64,000 nucleotides of DNA. It comes from Oleispirillum naphthae (GTDB taxonomy: Bacteria > Pseudomonadota > Alphaproteobacteria > Rhodospirillales > Rhodospirillaceae). The stretch lies in contig JAQAZG010000001.1 of the NCBI GenBank assembly GCA_027864655.1, positions 62,001 to 126,000 on the forward strand, in the 5' to 3' direction. Below are positions 9,306 to 18,528 of this stretch, one piece after another; position 1 is the stretch's first letter, and each line of letters opens with the position of its first letter. Position numbers and translations under genes: made by a program. Under the pieces are notes generated by a model, which was given only the letters and a program-made list of their open reading frames with translations, was not told the DNA's origin and did not search any database.

Positions 9306-11030
9306 TCAGACCCGGCGCGGCAGGCGGGTGAGGAGGCAGTAGAGGCGCGCCGCCATGCCCGCGCGCGGCGGCGGCGAGAGGTCGGACCAGCCCTGTTTGG
9401 CGATGCGGTCGAGAACGTCGCGGTAGGCCGCCATCATCGCCCGCGCGGGCAGCAGGGCGCGCGCGTTGGCGGCGGTGAGCGCGCCGCGGGCGAGCGCGAA
9501 GTGGGTCTCCGCCCGCGCCGCCAGCAGCTCGCGGGCGCGGCCGATCGCCGGGTGGGCGGCGATGGACGCGGCATCGCCGATCGGGATGCCGCAGTCCTCG
9601 AGGATGGTGCGCGGCAGATAGCAGCGCCCGATTTCCGCGTCTTCGGCGACGTCGCGGATGATGTTGACGCATTGCAGGGCGTCGCCGAGGGTCAGCGCGA
9701 AGCGCCGCGCCGCGGCGTCGCGCGCGCCGAACAGCGGCAGGGAGATCAGCCCGATGCTGCCCGCGACGCGGCGGCAATAGAGCGCGAAGGCGGTCTCGTC
9801 CGGCGCGACGATGGGGCCTTCCACGTCCATGCGCATGCCCTCGATGAGGGAACGGCACTCGCCGATATCCAGGCCGAAACGCGCGTCCGCCGCGGCCAGC
9901 GCGGCGAACAGCGGCGGCGCATCGGCGGGCACGGCGTTCCTTTCCAGGGCGTCGAGGCGGGCGCTCCACGCGTCCAGATCGGCGAGGCGCGCCTCGCGCG
10001 GCATGCCCGGGTCGTCGGCGATGTCGTCGAGGACGCGGCAGAAGGCATAGACCGTCTGCATCGCCTCGCGGCGCAGGCGCGGCAGGCAGGAAAGCCCGAG
10101 ACGGAAGGAACTGCCGGACTCGCGCACGATGGCGGCGACGGTGCGTCGCGCCTCCGGCGGCAGCAGGCCGGGGGAGGGCGGCGCGACGAGGGCGGAGAGG
10201 GCCGCCGCCGCGGCGCGCGCGACGTCGAACGCGGTGGGGCGGATGCGCGCCGCCAGCGGGTCGCCGGCGCACAGGCGGCGGTGCAGCGCATGGGCGAGGG
10301 AAAGGGTGGCCGCCGCCTCGCCGCGCAGGCGCGGCGATTGCAGCAGTCCGGGCAGCGGCTCCGCCGCGTCGAGCAGGCGGGCGCAGTTCGCGAGCGTGCG
10401 GTCGAGGCAGCCGCGCAGCGCCGGGGAGGCGGCGGGCGCATCGATTTCCGCCGCGTCGGCACGGGCGCCGTCGGGCCAGGAGAGCGGCACGTAGACGCGG
10501 TCGCGCAGGCGCTTGTCCTCCGCGATGTCCTGCACGTGGTTGAGCACCTGGAGCGCGGCGCACAGGGCGTCCGCCGCCTCGGTGGCGCGGCGCGGCTCGC
10601 GGTGCAGGTCGAGGAGGAAGCGCCCCACCGGCGCGGCGGAGGCGCGGCAGTAGCGCATCAGTTCGTCCCAGTCGGCGGTGCCGTGGCCCTCCGCATCGCG
10701 GCGGAAGGCGGCGAGCAGGGCGCGCGCGTGCCCGGTCTCCATGCCGCGCTCGGCCAGCACCGCGCGCAGCCGCACCGCCGGGGCGGTGTCCACCGCCGCT
10801 TCGTCGGCGGGTTCGCCGCGCAGCGCCGCGTCCAGGGCGTCCAGCGCCGCGAGCTTCGCCGCGGGGGCGAGGTCCGGCGCGTCGGCGATGTCGTCGGCGA
10901 AGCGGGCGAAGCGGTAATAGGCGCGGATCGCCACGCGGCAGCCGGGCGCCAGCAGCAGCGACGCGACCGGAAAGTTTTCCGGCCGCCGGGTTCCGCATAC
11001 CGTGCATTCGTCGATGCGGGAGGCTATCAT
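9306..11030 (-). CDS. hpnCD: HpnC-HpnD fusion: presqualene diphosphate synthase plus hydroxysqualene synthase in one chain
   Basis: A 574-residue protein made of two squalene/phytoene-synthase domains with no stop between them. Residues from about 1 to 285 match HpnC (ENFPVAS, AYYRFARFADDIADAPD, NHVQDIAEDKRLRDRVYVPL). Residues from about 300 to the end match HpnD (SSFRLGLSCLPRLRREAMQ, FCRVLDDIADDPG, NIIRDVAEDAEIGRCYLP). Both halves keep both Asp-rich motifs, so both look active. HpnD makes presqualene diphosphate from two farnesyl diphosphates and HpnC turns it into hydroxysqualene. These are normally two separate genes. The ATG at 11030 is used; a TTG start 57 bases upstream is less likely. 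It is followed by hpnE. Confidence 0.9.
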   Translation of the reverse strand: MIASRIDECTVCGTRRPENFPVASLLLAPGCRVAIRAYYRFARFADDIADAPDLAPAAKLAALDALDAALRGEPADEAAVDTAPAVRLRAVLAERGMETGHARALLAAFRRDAEGHGTADWDELMRYCRASAAPVGRFLLDLHREPRRATEAADALCAALQVLNHVQDIAEDKRLRDRVYVPLSWPDGARADAAEIDAPAASPALRGCLDRTLANCARLLDAAEPLPGLLQSPRLRGEAAATLSLAHALHRRLCAGDPLAARIRPTAFDVARAAAAALSALVAPPSPGLLPPEARRTVAAIVRESGSSFRLGLSCLPRLRREAMQTVYAFCRVLDDIADDPGMPREARLADLDAWSARLDALERNAVPADAPPLFAALAAADARFGLDIGECRSLIEGMRMDVEGPIVAPDETAFALYCRRVAGSIGLISLPLFGARDAAARRFALTLGDALQCVNIIRDVAEDAEIGRCYLPRTILEDCGIPIGDAASIAAHPAIGRARELLAARAETHFALARGALTAANARALLPARAMMAAYRDVLDRIAKQGWSDLSPPPRAGMAARLYCLLTRLPRRV

Positions 11031-11140
11031 GGCGTCGCGGGTCAAGGCGGCTCCGGGGTTCGATGGGTCTTGCCCACTATACGGCAATTCGCCGCCGCCG
11101 CGGCAGCCAAAACGCCCGATGCTGCAAGGAGAGTCCTGCC

Positions 11141-11938
11141 GTGACCGAAGCGACCGTGGAGCCCTGGCTGGCCGACAGCGTGCGCCGCCAGGACCGGGAC
11201 CGTTTCATCGCCGCGATGCTCTGCCCGCCGCCGCGCCGCGCCGCGGTGCTCGCGGTGCTGGCTTTCAACGGCGAGATCGCGCGCATCCGCGAACGCGTCG
11301 CCGAACCGATGATGGGGCATATCCGCCTGCAATGGTGGCGCGACGCCCTGGCGCGCGCCGCGGTGGATGAGGATGCGGAGGCCGCGCCGCTGTTGCGCGT
11401 GCTCGCCGGGCTGCGCCTGTGGCCGCAGTTGAGGCCGCTGCTCGCGCAGCTGATCGACGCACGGCAGAAGGACCTGGACGACCCGCCGTTTTCCGGCGCG
11501 GCGGCGGCGGAGGCCTATGCCGCGGCCACCACCGCGCCGCTCGCGGGCGCGATGGCGGTGGCGGGCGGCCTGCCGGACCTGGCGGAAGCCCCCGGCGTGC
11601 GCGCCGCGGCGCGCGGCCACGGCCTCGTCGGCATCCTGCGCGCCACGCCGGGGCTGATCGCGGCGCGGCGCAATCCGTGGGAGGCCGACCTCTCCGATAC
11701 GGCGGCGCGCGCCGCGCTCGCCCGCGACGCGGCGGACCGCGCGGAGGCGGCGATCGCGGCCGCGGCTGCGGCGCGCCTGCCGCGCGAGGCGTTCTTCCTC
11801 GCCGCGCCCGCGGCCCTGGCGCACCGGCATCTGCGCCTCCTCCGCCGCAACGGTTACGACATCCTGGATGCGCGCTTCTCCGCCCCCAGCCGGGTGAGCC
11901 TCGGCTTCCTCTGGCTGTGCGCGCGCAAACGGCTGTAG
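11141..11938 (+). CDS. Squalene/phytoene synthase-like protein without catalytic Asp motifs (NDUFAF6-like)
   Basis: A 265-residue member of the squalene/phytoene synthase fold. It has lost the first Asp-rich motif: where active enzymes read DDxAD, this has AFNGEIARIRERVAEP. The second motif is also absent. This pattern is seen in the alphaproteobacterial relatives of NDUFAF6, a mitochondrial complex I assembly factor, so a non-catalytic assembly role is more likely than terpenoid synthesis. That is inference. The start is GTG with a strong ribosome binding site (AAGGAGAG, eight bases before). It diverges from the true HpnC-HpnD gene, from which it shares only the fold. Confidence 0.8.
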   Translation: MTEATVEPWLADSVRRQDRDRFIAAMLCPPPRRAAVLAVLAFNGEIARIRERVAEPMMGHIRLQWWRDALARAAVDEDAEAAPLLRVLAGLRLWPQLRPLLAQLIDARQKDLDDPPFSGAAAAEAYAAATTAPLAGAMAVAGGLPDLAEAPGVRAAARGHGLVGILRATPGLIAARRNPWEADLSDTAARAALARDAADRAEAAIAAAAAARLPREAFFLAAPAALAHRHLRLLRRNGYDILDARFSAPSRVSLGFLWLCARKRL

Positions 11939-11996
11939 GCGTGCGCGAGCGGCCGGGCCGTCCTACCTAATAGGTTCCAGGAAGGAGGCCTGCGAC

Positions 11997-13907
11997 TTGC
12001 ACAGCGTTCCCACGACAGCGGTTCCGCGCCGCACCCCGGTCTTTCTCGCCGCGGCGTGCGTGGCGTTCCTTGCGGTTTTTCTCGCCGCACCCGTCGGGGC
12101 GGCGCGCGCCGCCGATGCGCCGCCGCCCGCGGTGAGCGAGCCCGCCGCGCCGCGCGACGCGCTCGGCCGCGACACCCCGGAGGGATTCGTCCGCGGCCTG
12201 GTCAAGGCGATGGCGGAGCAGGACTTCGCACGGGCGGCGCAGTACCTCGATCTTTCCGGCATATCGCAGTCCCGGCGTGCCGCGCGGGGAGAGGAAACCG
12301 CCCGCAACCTCCTGAAAATGCTGGACGAGGGCGGCTGGCTCGCCACCAAATGGCAGTTGAGCGACAAGCCGCAAGGTTCCCTCGACGACGGGCTCGCCCC
12401 CGACCTCGAACGCTTCGCCACGGTGCGCACGCCGAAGGGCAACGTCGATCTCTTCGCACAGCGGGTGAAGGGGCCGGACGGCGCGCCGATCTGGCTGGTC
12501 TCCGCCAGGACCGTGACGGCGATTCCGGGCCTGCTCGCGCACGTCGATACCGGGCTGATCGAACGCATCATCCCGGAGTGGCTGAAGGCCGGTCCGCGCA
12601 TCCTCGGCGCGCCCCTGGTGCAGTGGGCGGCGCTGCTGGCCTTCGCCATCGCCTCCTATGCCGCGGCGTGGATTCTCACCGCCCTGGCTTCCTTCGGGCT
12701 GCATGCCGTGTGGCGTCGCCGCGAGCAGTCGCTGCGGGTGCGGCTGGTGGAGGCGGCGATGCCGCCGCTGCGCATCTGCCTGGCGGTGTGGCTGTTCGCA
12801 CTGGGCGGCCTCTACCTCGGCGTTGCGGTGGTGGCGCGGCAGGTCTTCGGCCTCGCCGCCGAGGTCGTCGGCTGGGTCGGCCTGGGGTGGTTCCTCTGGC
12901 GCATCGCCGACGCCCTGGGCGCGGCGGGAATCGAGGCGATTTCCCAGCGCAACCAGTGGGAGGCGCTCTCCGCCATCCGCTTCTTCCGCCGCGCCGCCAA
13001 GTTTTTGGTGATCGCGGCGGTGGCGATCGTCGTGCTGCACACCCTGGGCTTCAACGTCAGCGCCGGTCTCGCCGCCCTCGGCATCGGCGGCATCGCGGTG
13101 GCGCTGGGCGCGCAGAAGACCGTGGAGAACCTCATCGGCAGCCTCACCCTGATCGCCGATCATCCGGTGCGGGAGGGGGATTTCTGCCGTTTCGGCAACG
13201 GCACCCTGGGCCTGGTGGAGGAGATCGGCATGCGCTCCACCCGCATCCGCACCCTCGACCGCACCGTCATCACCGTGCCCAACGGCGAGTTTTCCGCCCT
13301 ACAGATCGAGAACTTCGCGGTGCGCGACAAGTTCTGGTTCCATCCCACCCTGTCGCTGCGCTACGAGACCACGCCGGACCAGATGCGCTACCTCCTCGTC
13401 GAGTTGCGGGCGATGCTCTACGGCCACCCCCGCGTCGATCCGGACCCGGCGCGGGTGCGCTTCACCGGCCTCGGGGCGGACAGCCTGAGCATCGAGATCT
13501 TCGCCTACATCGACACCGTGGAGATCAACGAATTCCTGGAAATCCAGGAGGATCTGACGCTGCGCATCATGGACATCGTGGCGGCGAGCGGCGCCTCTTT
13601 CGCCTTTCCCTCGCAGACCGTCTACATGGCGAAGGACGAGGAACCCGACACGGAGAAGCGCCGCGCCGTGGAGGAAAAGGTCAAGGCGTGGCGGGAGGCG
13701 GGGGAGATGCAACTGCCGAGTTTCACGCCGGAACGCATCGACGCGCTGCGCGGCAGCATCCCGTACCCGCCGGAGGGGTCGGTGCGGGGCGGCAGCGCCG
13801 CGGCGGCGGCGGAGGAAGACGCGCCGCCGCCACCGCCGCACCAGAGCGTGCGGGAGAAGGACGCGGTCTACCGTTTCCTGCGGCGTCTGGGGATCAGGCG
13901 GTCGTAG
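11997..13907 (+). CDS. Mechanosensitive channel, MscS family, with N-terminal periplasmic domain
   Basis: A 636-residue small-conductance mechanosensitive channel protein that would release solutes under hypo-osmotic shock. It begins with a signal peptide (about residues 1-40, ending near AARAAD), then a periplasmic domain of about 150 residues, then several membrane segments (about residues 205-380). The pore helix and beta domain read [31 protein letters not shown], and [19 protein letters not shown]. The start is a TTG eight bases after a strong GGAGG site. The C-terminal tail is acidic and proline-rich. Its 3' end overlaps the convergent trmFO by 14 bases. Confidence 0.88.
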   Translation: MHSVPTTAVPRRTPVFLAAACVAFLAVFLAAPVGAARAADAPPPAVSEPAAPRDALGRDTPEGFVRGLVKAMAEQDFARAAQYLDLSGISQSRRAARGEETARNLLKMLDEGGWLATKWQLSDKPQGSLDDGLAPDLERFATVRTPKGNVDLFAQRVKGPDGAPIWLVSARTVTAIPGLLAHVDTGLIERIIPEWLKAGPRILGAPLVQWAALLAFAIASYAAAWILTALASFGLHAVWRRREQSLRVRLVEAAMPPLRICLAVWLFALGGLYLGVAVVARQVFGLAAEVVGWVGLGWFLWRIADALGAAGIEAISQRNQWEALSAIRFFRRAAKFLVIAAVAIVVLHTLGFNVSAGLAALGIGGIAVALGAQKTVENLIGSLTLIADHPVREGDFCRFGNGTLGLVEEIGMRSTRIRTLDRTVITVPNGEFSALQIENFAVRDKFWFHPTLSLRYETTPDQMRYLLVELRAMLYGHPRVDPDPARVRFTGLGADSLSIEIFAYIDTVEINEFLEIQEDLTLRIMDIVAASGASFAFPSQTVYMAKDEEPDTEKRRAVEEKVKAWREAGEMQLPSFTPERIDALRGSIPYPPEGSVRGGSAAAAAEEDAPPPPPHQSVREKDAVYRFLRRLGIRRS

Positions 13908-15273
13908 CGGTCTCCGCCAGCCAGGCGGCGAGCGCTTCCAGCGCGCGGGCGGCATGCGCCGCCTTGCGCTCGCCGCCTTTGAGGTGGCGCGGCTTGCCGC
14001 CGGGTTTCTTCGGCTCGGCGGGGGGCAGCTCGGGGAAGAGGCCGAAGGTGACGTTCATCGGCTGATAGGTTTCCGCATCCGCGCCGCCGGTGATGTGGGC
14101 GAGCATCGCGCCCAGCGCGGTGACCGGCGGCGGCGGCGCAGGCGGCAGGCCGAGGCTTTCGCGCAGGGCGAAGCGCCCGGCGATGAGGCCGACGGCGGCG
14201 CTTTCCACATAGCCCTCGCAGCCGGTGATCTGCCCGGCGAAGCGCAGGTTCGGCTGAGATTTCAGGCGAAGCGCTTCATCCAATACCTTGGGACCGTTCA
14301 GGAAGGTGTTGCGGTGAATGCCGCCGAGGCGGGCGAATTCCGCCCGTTCCAGCCCCGGAATGGTGCGGAAGATGCGCAACTGCTCGCCGTGCTTCAGCTT
14401 GGTCTGGAAGCCGACCATGTTGTAGAGGGTGCCGAGGGCGTTGTCCTGGCGCAGCTGCACCACGGCGAACGGCTTCACCCCCGGCGTGTGCGGGTCGGTC
14501 AGGCCCACCGGCTTCATCGGGCCGAAGGCGAGGGTCATCTCGCCGCGTTCCGCCATCACCTCCACCGGCAGGCAGCCCTCGAAGTAGGGGGTGTCCTTCT
14601 CCCAGTCCTTGAACTCCACGTAGTCGGCGGAGGTCAGCGCGGCGACGAAGGCGCGGTATTCCGCCTCGGTCATCGGGCAGTTGACGTAGTCCTTGCCGGT
14701 GCCCTTGTCCCAGCGCGACTGGAACCATGCCTTGGAAAAATCGATGCTGTCCCTGGTCACCACCGGCGCGATGGCGTCGAAGAAGGAAAGCGCGTCCGCG
14801 CCGGAGACCTCCTGGATCTGCGCCGAAAGCGCGGGGGAGCAGAGCGGCCCGGCGGCGACGATCCACGGCCCCGCATCCGGCGGCGGCAGGGCGGTGACCT
14901 CCTCGCGGATCGCCGTGACGTTGGGGTGGGCCTCCAGCGCCGCCTGCACCGCGGCGGAGAAGCCCTCGCGGTCCACCGCCAGCGCGCCGCCCGCGGGCAC
15001 GCGGTGGGCGTCGGCGCAGGCCAGGATCAGCGAGCCCGCGCGGCGCATCTCCTCGTGCAGCAGGCCGACGGCGCTCGCCTGCGCGTCGTCGGAGCGCAGC
15101 GAGTTGGAACACACCAGTTCGGCGAAGCCGCCGGTGACGTGCGCCGGGGTGGATCTCACCGGCCGCATCTCGTGGAGAACCACCGCCGCGCCGCCCTGCG
15201 CGAGTTGCCAGGCGGCCTCGCTGCCGGCGAGTCCGGCGCCGACGACATGGACGGTGGAGCGGTCCGTGGGCAT
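13894..15273 (-). CDS. trmFO: Methylenetetrahydrofolate-tRNA-(uracil-5-)-methyltransferase TrmFO
   Basis: A 459-residue FAD enzyme that makes 5-methyluridine at position 54 of tRNA, using methylenetetrahydrofolate as carbon donor. The N terminus carries the FAD motif [15 protein letters not shown]. The conserved [12 protein letters not shown] holds a Cys (residue 55). [31 protein letters not shown] and [12 protein letters not shown] are diagnostic of the family. The ATG at 15273 is used because the in-frame extension upstream ([10 protein letters not shown]) is not family-like. It is convergent with the MscS gene (14-base overlap) and divergent from the rhodanese gene. Confidence 0.95.
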   Translation of the reverse strand: MPTDRSTVHVVGAGLAGSEAAWQLAQGGAAVVLHEMRPVRSTPAHVTGGFAELVCSNSLRSDDAQASAVGLLHEEMRRAGSLILACADAHRVPAGGALAVDREGFSAAVQAALEAHPNVTAIREEVTALPPPDAGPWIVAAGPLCSPALSAQIQEVSGADALSFFDAIAPVVTRDSIDFSKAWFQSRWDKGTGKDYVNCPMTEAEYRAFVAALTSADYVEFKDWEKDTPYFEGCLPVEVMAERGEMTLAFGPMKPVGLTDPHTPGVKPFAVVQLRQDNALGTLYNMVGFQTKLKHGEQLRIFRTIPGLERAEFARLGGIHRNTFLNGPKVLDEALRLKSQPNLRFAGQITGCEGYVESAAVGLIAGRFALRESLGLPPAPPPPVTALGAMLAHITGGADAETYQPMNVTFGLFPELPPAEPKKPGGKPRHLKGGERKAAHAARALEALAAWLAETATTA

Positions 15274-15394
15274 CTTTTTTCCTTTTCTCGCGGGCGGTCT
15301 GCTCACTTAAGCTCTCTTGCCCGCACTGTCCAGGCTTGCGTCGGCAGAGGCCGTGCGGTACTCCATCGGGCGGAGATGCAATCGCGGGGGCGAC

Positions 15395-15874
15395 ATGGAC
15401 GCGGCGTTGTTCGACCGAATTCTTTCCACCCAGCAGTTCTGGGTGGCGGCGGGGTGCCTGGGCGTGGCGATCTGGGCGGCGATCTACGCCTGGCGGCGCG
15501 ACCGCTGGAAGGGCCGCATTCTCGAACCCGTCCAGGTGCAGGAGCTGATCGCCGCGGGCGAGGACCCGCTGGTCTGGGACACCCGCAAGCCCGTGCACAA
15601 GAGGCGCGATCCCCACACCATCACCGGCGCGCTGGTGCTGCCGCTGGAGCAGGTTCCGGCGAGGCTGCGCGAGATGGCGGCGCACCGCAGGTTCCAGGAG
15701 CTGCGCACCGCCGAGGTGATCGTTTTCGACACCGCGATCGACCGCGCCACCCTGGCCGCGAAGCTGATGCAGAGCAACGGCATGTGCAACGTCGCCCTGA
15801 TGCGGGGCGGGTTGAAGGCCTGGCGCGCCGCCGGGCTGCCCACCACCCCATTGCCGGAGGAGAACGACCGATGA
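15395..15874 (+). CDS. Membrane-anchored rhodanese-like protein lacking the catalytic Cys
   Basis: A 159-residue protein with one N-terminal membrane segment (FWVAAGCLGVAIWAAIYAW, about residues 13-31) and a rhodanese-like domain. The fold markers DPLVWDTRKPVHKRRDPHTITGALVLP and MRGGLKAWRAAGLP are clear. At the active-site loop, where active sulfurtransferases have Cys, it reads VIVFDTAIDRATLAAKL, so Asp has replaced Cys and sulfur transfer is unlikely. The stop overlaps the next start (ATGA), so it is coupled to the DUF4170 gene. A role in binding or scaffolding is inferred only. Confidence 0.75.
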   Translation: MDAALFDRILSTQQFWVAAGCLGVAIWAAIYAWRRDRWKGRILEPVQVQELIAAGEDPLVWDTRKPVHKRRDPHTITGALVLPLEQVPARLREMAAHRRFQELRTAEVIVFDTAIDRATLAAKLMQSNGMCNVALMRGGLKAWRAAGLPTTPLPEENDR

Positions 15875-16293
15875 CCGCCAAGACGGGGAAGCGCTGTTTC
15901 TATGTGGTGGGGGGCGAATACGCGGATACCGCGTTCGAACGCCCGGCGCCGGGCGCAGCCCTGGACTGCCGCGGCCCGCTGACCGAGGCCGAGGCCCACG
16001 CCCTGTGGCGGGAACTCACCGGCAAGACCGTGGACAACGCCATGGTGCGCTACGTGGTGGAGGAGCGGGACGCCGCCGACCCGGCCTATGTGGTGGGCGG
16101 CGAGTACGCCGACACCGGCTTCGCCCGTCTTGCGCCGGGCCGCGCGCTGGAGGTCTTCGGGCCGTTCACCCCCGCCGATGCGCTGGCGCAGTGGCGGGCC
16201 AAGACCGCCTCCACCGTGGATTCCTGCCTGCACCGCTACGACGTGGTGAGCGTTGCGGAGCTTTCCGCCTTCACCGCGCGGGTTTCCGCCTGA
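15871..16293 (+). CDS. Tandem DUF4170-like protein
   Basis: A 140-residue protein made of two copies of a domain of about 60 residues. Copy 1 (about residues 9-65) has YVVGGEYADTAFERPAPG and KTVDNAMVRYVV. Copy 2 (about residues 71-127) has YVVGGEYADTGFARLAPG and STVDSCLHRYDVV. This pattern is that of DUF4170, a small family of unknown function found in alphaproteobacteria, usually as a single domain. It shares four bases with the dead rhodanese gene upstream and so is probably made with it. No signal peptide or membrane segment is seen. Function unknown. Confidence 0.75.
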   Translation: MTAKTGKRCFYVVGGEYADTAFERPAPGAALDCRGPLTEAEAHALWRELTGKTVDNAMVRYVVEERDAADPAYVVGGEYADTGFARLAPGRALEVFGPFTPADALAQWRAKTASTVDSCLHRYDVVSVAELSAFTARVSA

Positions 16294-16347
16294 GGGCGGC
16301 GCACGGATTCACGCCGCCGTCTTGCACGCCCCCGGCGGGGCCTCCCA

Positions 16348-16353
16348 TATAAT
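16348..16353 (+). promoter_or_regulatory. Consensus -10 box upstream of the DsbD-like gene
   Basis: A perfect TATAAT stands in an otherwise very GC-rich gap, about 50 bases before the ATG at 16405. The nearest -35-like word, TTGCAC (16322-16327), is 20 bases away, which is too long. The -35 is therefore unclear. Confidence 0.4.
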
Positions 16354-16404
16354 GCGTCTCGTTCGCAGGTTGCGGGACGCGCCGCGTCCCATCCGGGAGG
16401 TGGC

Positions 16405-18510
16405 ATGCGCCGGACGTTTCCGCCCCGCCGACTTCGAGCCTTCTTCTCCGCCCCCCGGTTCTTCCGGCTGGCGGCGCTTGCCCTGACCGCGCTTCTGCCC
16501 GGTGCCGGGCTCGCCGCCGAAAGCGCGCCCGCGGTCAGCCCGCGCGCCACCGTCACCCTGGTGGCGGATGCGGACGCGGTCGCGCCCGGCGGCAGCGTGC
16601 GCCTCGGCCTGCGGCAGCGCCTGACGCCGCACTGGCACACCTACTGGAAGAATCCGGGCGACGCCGGGGAGCCCTCGGAAATCCGCCTCGCGCTGCCCGA
16701 AGGCGCAAGCGCGGGCGGGATCGCCTGGCCGGGGCCGGAGCGCATCGTCTCCGGCCCGGCGGTGAGCTTCGGCTACCGCGACGAGATCGTGCTGCCGGTC
16801 ACCGTGCGGGTGCCCGATACGGCGCGCCCCGGCGGCCGCTTCGCGGTCTCGGCGGAGGCGCGCTGGCTGGTCTGCGCCGAGGAATGCATCCCCGAGGAAG
16901 GGCGCTTCGGCCTCGACCTGCCGGTCGCCGCCGCGCCGCGCCCGGCGGGGGGCGATGTCGCCGCCGCATTCGCCGCCGCGGACGCGCGCATGCCGCAGCC
17001 GCTGCCGTGGCGGGCGGAGCTGCGGGCCGGGGACGGGGGCCTTGCCCTCGCGCTGGCCGGGGCGGGGCTCTCCGCCGAGAGCGTGCGCAGCGCCGACTTC
17101 TTCCCCGATTCCTGGGGCGTGCTCGACTATGCCGCGCCGCCGCGCGCCGCCGCATCGGCGGGGCGGCTTTCCCTCGCGCTTTCCCGCGGCCCGGCCTACG
17201 CGCCGGGGCAGGCGGTCTCCGGCCTGCTCGTCCTCACCGACGGCGGCGGCGGCGTCCGCTGGTTTTCCGTCGCGCCGCTCACCGCGGTCCCCGGCGCTCC
17301 GCCGCCGCCGCTGTGGCGCGCCGTGCTGTTCGCGCTGCTCGGCGGGCTGATCCTCAACCTCATGCCCTGCGTCTTCCCGGTGCTGGCGATGAAGGCCGCG
17401 GCGGTGGCCAGGCTCTCCGGCGGCGAACTGCGCGAGGTGCGCCTCTCGGCGGCGTTCTACACCCTCGGCATCCTCTCCGCCTTCGCCGCGCTGGCCGGGG
17501 TGCTGCTCGCCCTGCGCGCGGGCGGCGCGGCGGTGGGCTGGGGCTTCCAGTTCCAGTCGCCGCCCTTCATCGCCGCCATGGCCTGGCTGATGCTCGCCGT
17601 CGGCCTCAACCTCTCCGGCGTGTTCGAGGTGCGGATGCCGGGCTTCGCCGGGACCGCCGCGGGCGGCGGGCATGCGGGCAGCTTCTTCACCGGGCTGCTC
17701 GCCGTGGTGGTGGCGACGCCGTGCACCGCGCCGTTCATGGGCGTCGCCCTCGGCGCGGCGCTCGCCTTGCCGCCGCTCGCCTGCCTTGCGGTGTTCCTCG
17801 CCCTCGGCCTCGGCCTCGCCGCGCCCTATGCCGCGCTGGCGCTCCTCCCCGCGCTCTCCCGCCGCCTGCCGCGGCCGGGGCCGTGGATGCTGCGCCTGCG
17901 CGAGGCGCTCGCCTTCCCGATGTACGCCTCGGCGGCATGGCTGGTCTGGGTGCTGGCGCGCCAGACCGGCGGCGAGGGGCTGCCCTTCGGGCTGGCGGGG
18001 GCGCTTCTCGTCGCCTTGGCCGCCTGGCTGCTCGGGCTCGCCCAGCGGAGCGGCGGCTCCCGCCGCGCCGCCTTGGCCGCCACGCTGGCGCTGGCCGCGG
18101 CGCTGGCGCTGCTGCCGCGCGTCGATGCCGGAGCGCCGCAGGGCGCGGCCGCGGCGGCGGAGAGCGAGCCGTTCTCCGCCGCCCGCCTGGCGGACCTGCG
18201 CGCCCGGGACGCCCCGGTGTTCGTCAACATGACCGCCGACTGGTGCCTGAGCTGCCTGGTCAACGAACGCGTCGCCCTCTCCACCGGGGCGGTGCGCGCC
18301 GCCTTCAAGACGGGCGGCATCGTCTACCTGAAGGGCGACTGGACCCGCCGCGACCCGGCGATCACCGCGTTCCTGCGCGGCTTCGGCCGCGACGGCGTGC
18401 CGTTCTATGCCTTCTACCCGCCGGGCGGCGACCCCAGGGTGCTGCCGCCGCTGCTCACCGAAACCGCGATGCTCGACGCGCTTGCGGGCGCGCCGGGTTC
18501 CCCGAATTGA
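16405..18510 (+). CDS. DsbD/ScsB-like thiol:disulfide interchange protein
   Basis: A 701-residue inner-membrane reductant transporter that carries electrons from cytoplasmic thioredoxin to periplasmic partners. It has a signal sequence (about residues 1-37), a periplasmic N-terminal domain with the Cys pair of LVCAEECIPEEG and the HWHTYWKNPGDAG stretch typical of the ScsB type, then a membrane domain of about eight segments whose redox Cys lie in NLMPCVFPVLAMK and VATPCTAPFMG. The C-terminal thioredoxin domain has FVNMTADWCLSCLVNE. The whole layout is intact. It is followed 18 bases later by a periplasmic redoxin gene that may be its client. The exact subclass (DsbD or ScsB) is inferred. Confidence 0.88.
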   Translation: MRRTFPPRRLRAFFSAPRFFRLAALALTALLPGAGLAAESAPAVSPRATVTLVADADAVAPGGSVRLGLRQRLTPHWHTYWKNPGDAGEPSEIRLALPEGASAGGIAWPGPERIVSGPAVSFGYRDEIVLPVTVRVPDTARPGGRFAVSAEARWLVCAEECIPEEGRFGLDLPVAAAPRPAGGDVAAAFAAADARMPQPLPWRAELRAGDGGLALALAGAGLSAESVRSADFFPDSWGVLDYAAPPRAAASAGRLSLALSRGPAYAPGQAVSGLLVLTDGGGGVRWFSVAPLTAVPGAPPPPLWRAVLFALLGGLILNLMPCVFPVLAMKAAAVARLSGGELREVRLSAAFYTLGILSAFAALAGVLLALRAGGAAVGWGFQFQSPPFIAAMAWLMLAVGLNLSGVFEVRMPGFAGTAAGGGHAGSFFTGLLAVVVATPCTAPFMGVALGAALALPPLACLAVFLALGLGLAAPYAALALLPALSRRLPRPGPWMLRLREALAFPMYASAAWLVWVLARQTGGEGLPFGLAGALLVALAAWLLGLAQRSGGSRRAALAATLALAAALALLPRVDAGAPQGAAAAAESEPFSAARLADLRARDAPVFVNMTADWCLSCLVNERVALSTGAVRAAFKTGGIVYLKGDWTRRDPAITAFLRGFGRDGVPFYAFYPPGGDPRVLPPLLTETAMLDALAGAPGSPN

Positions 18511-18528
18511 CCGAACAGGAGGTCGCGC

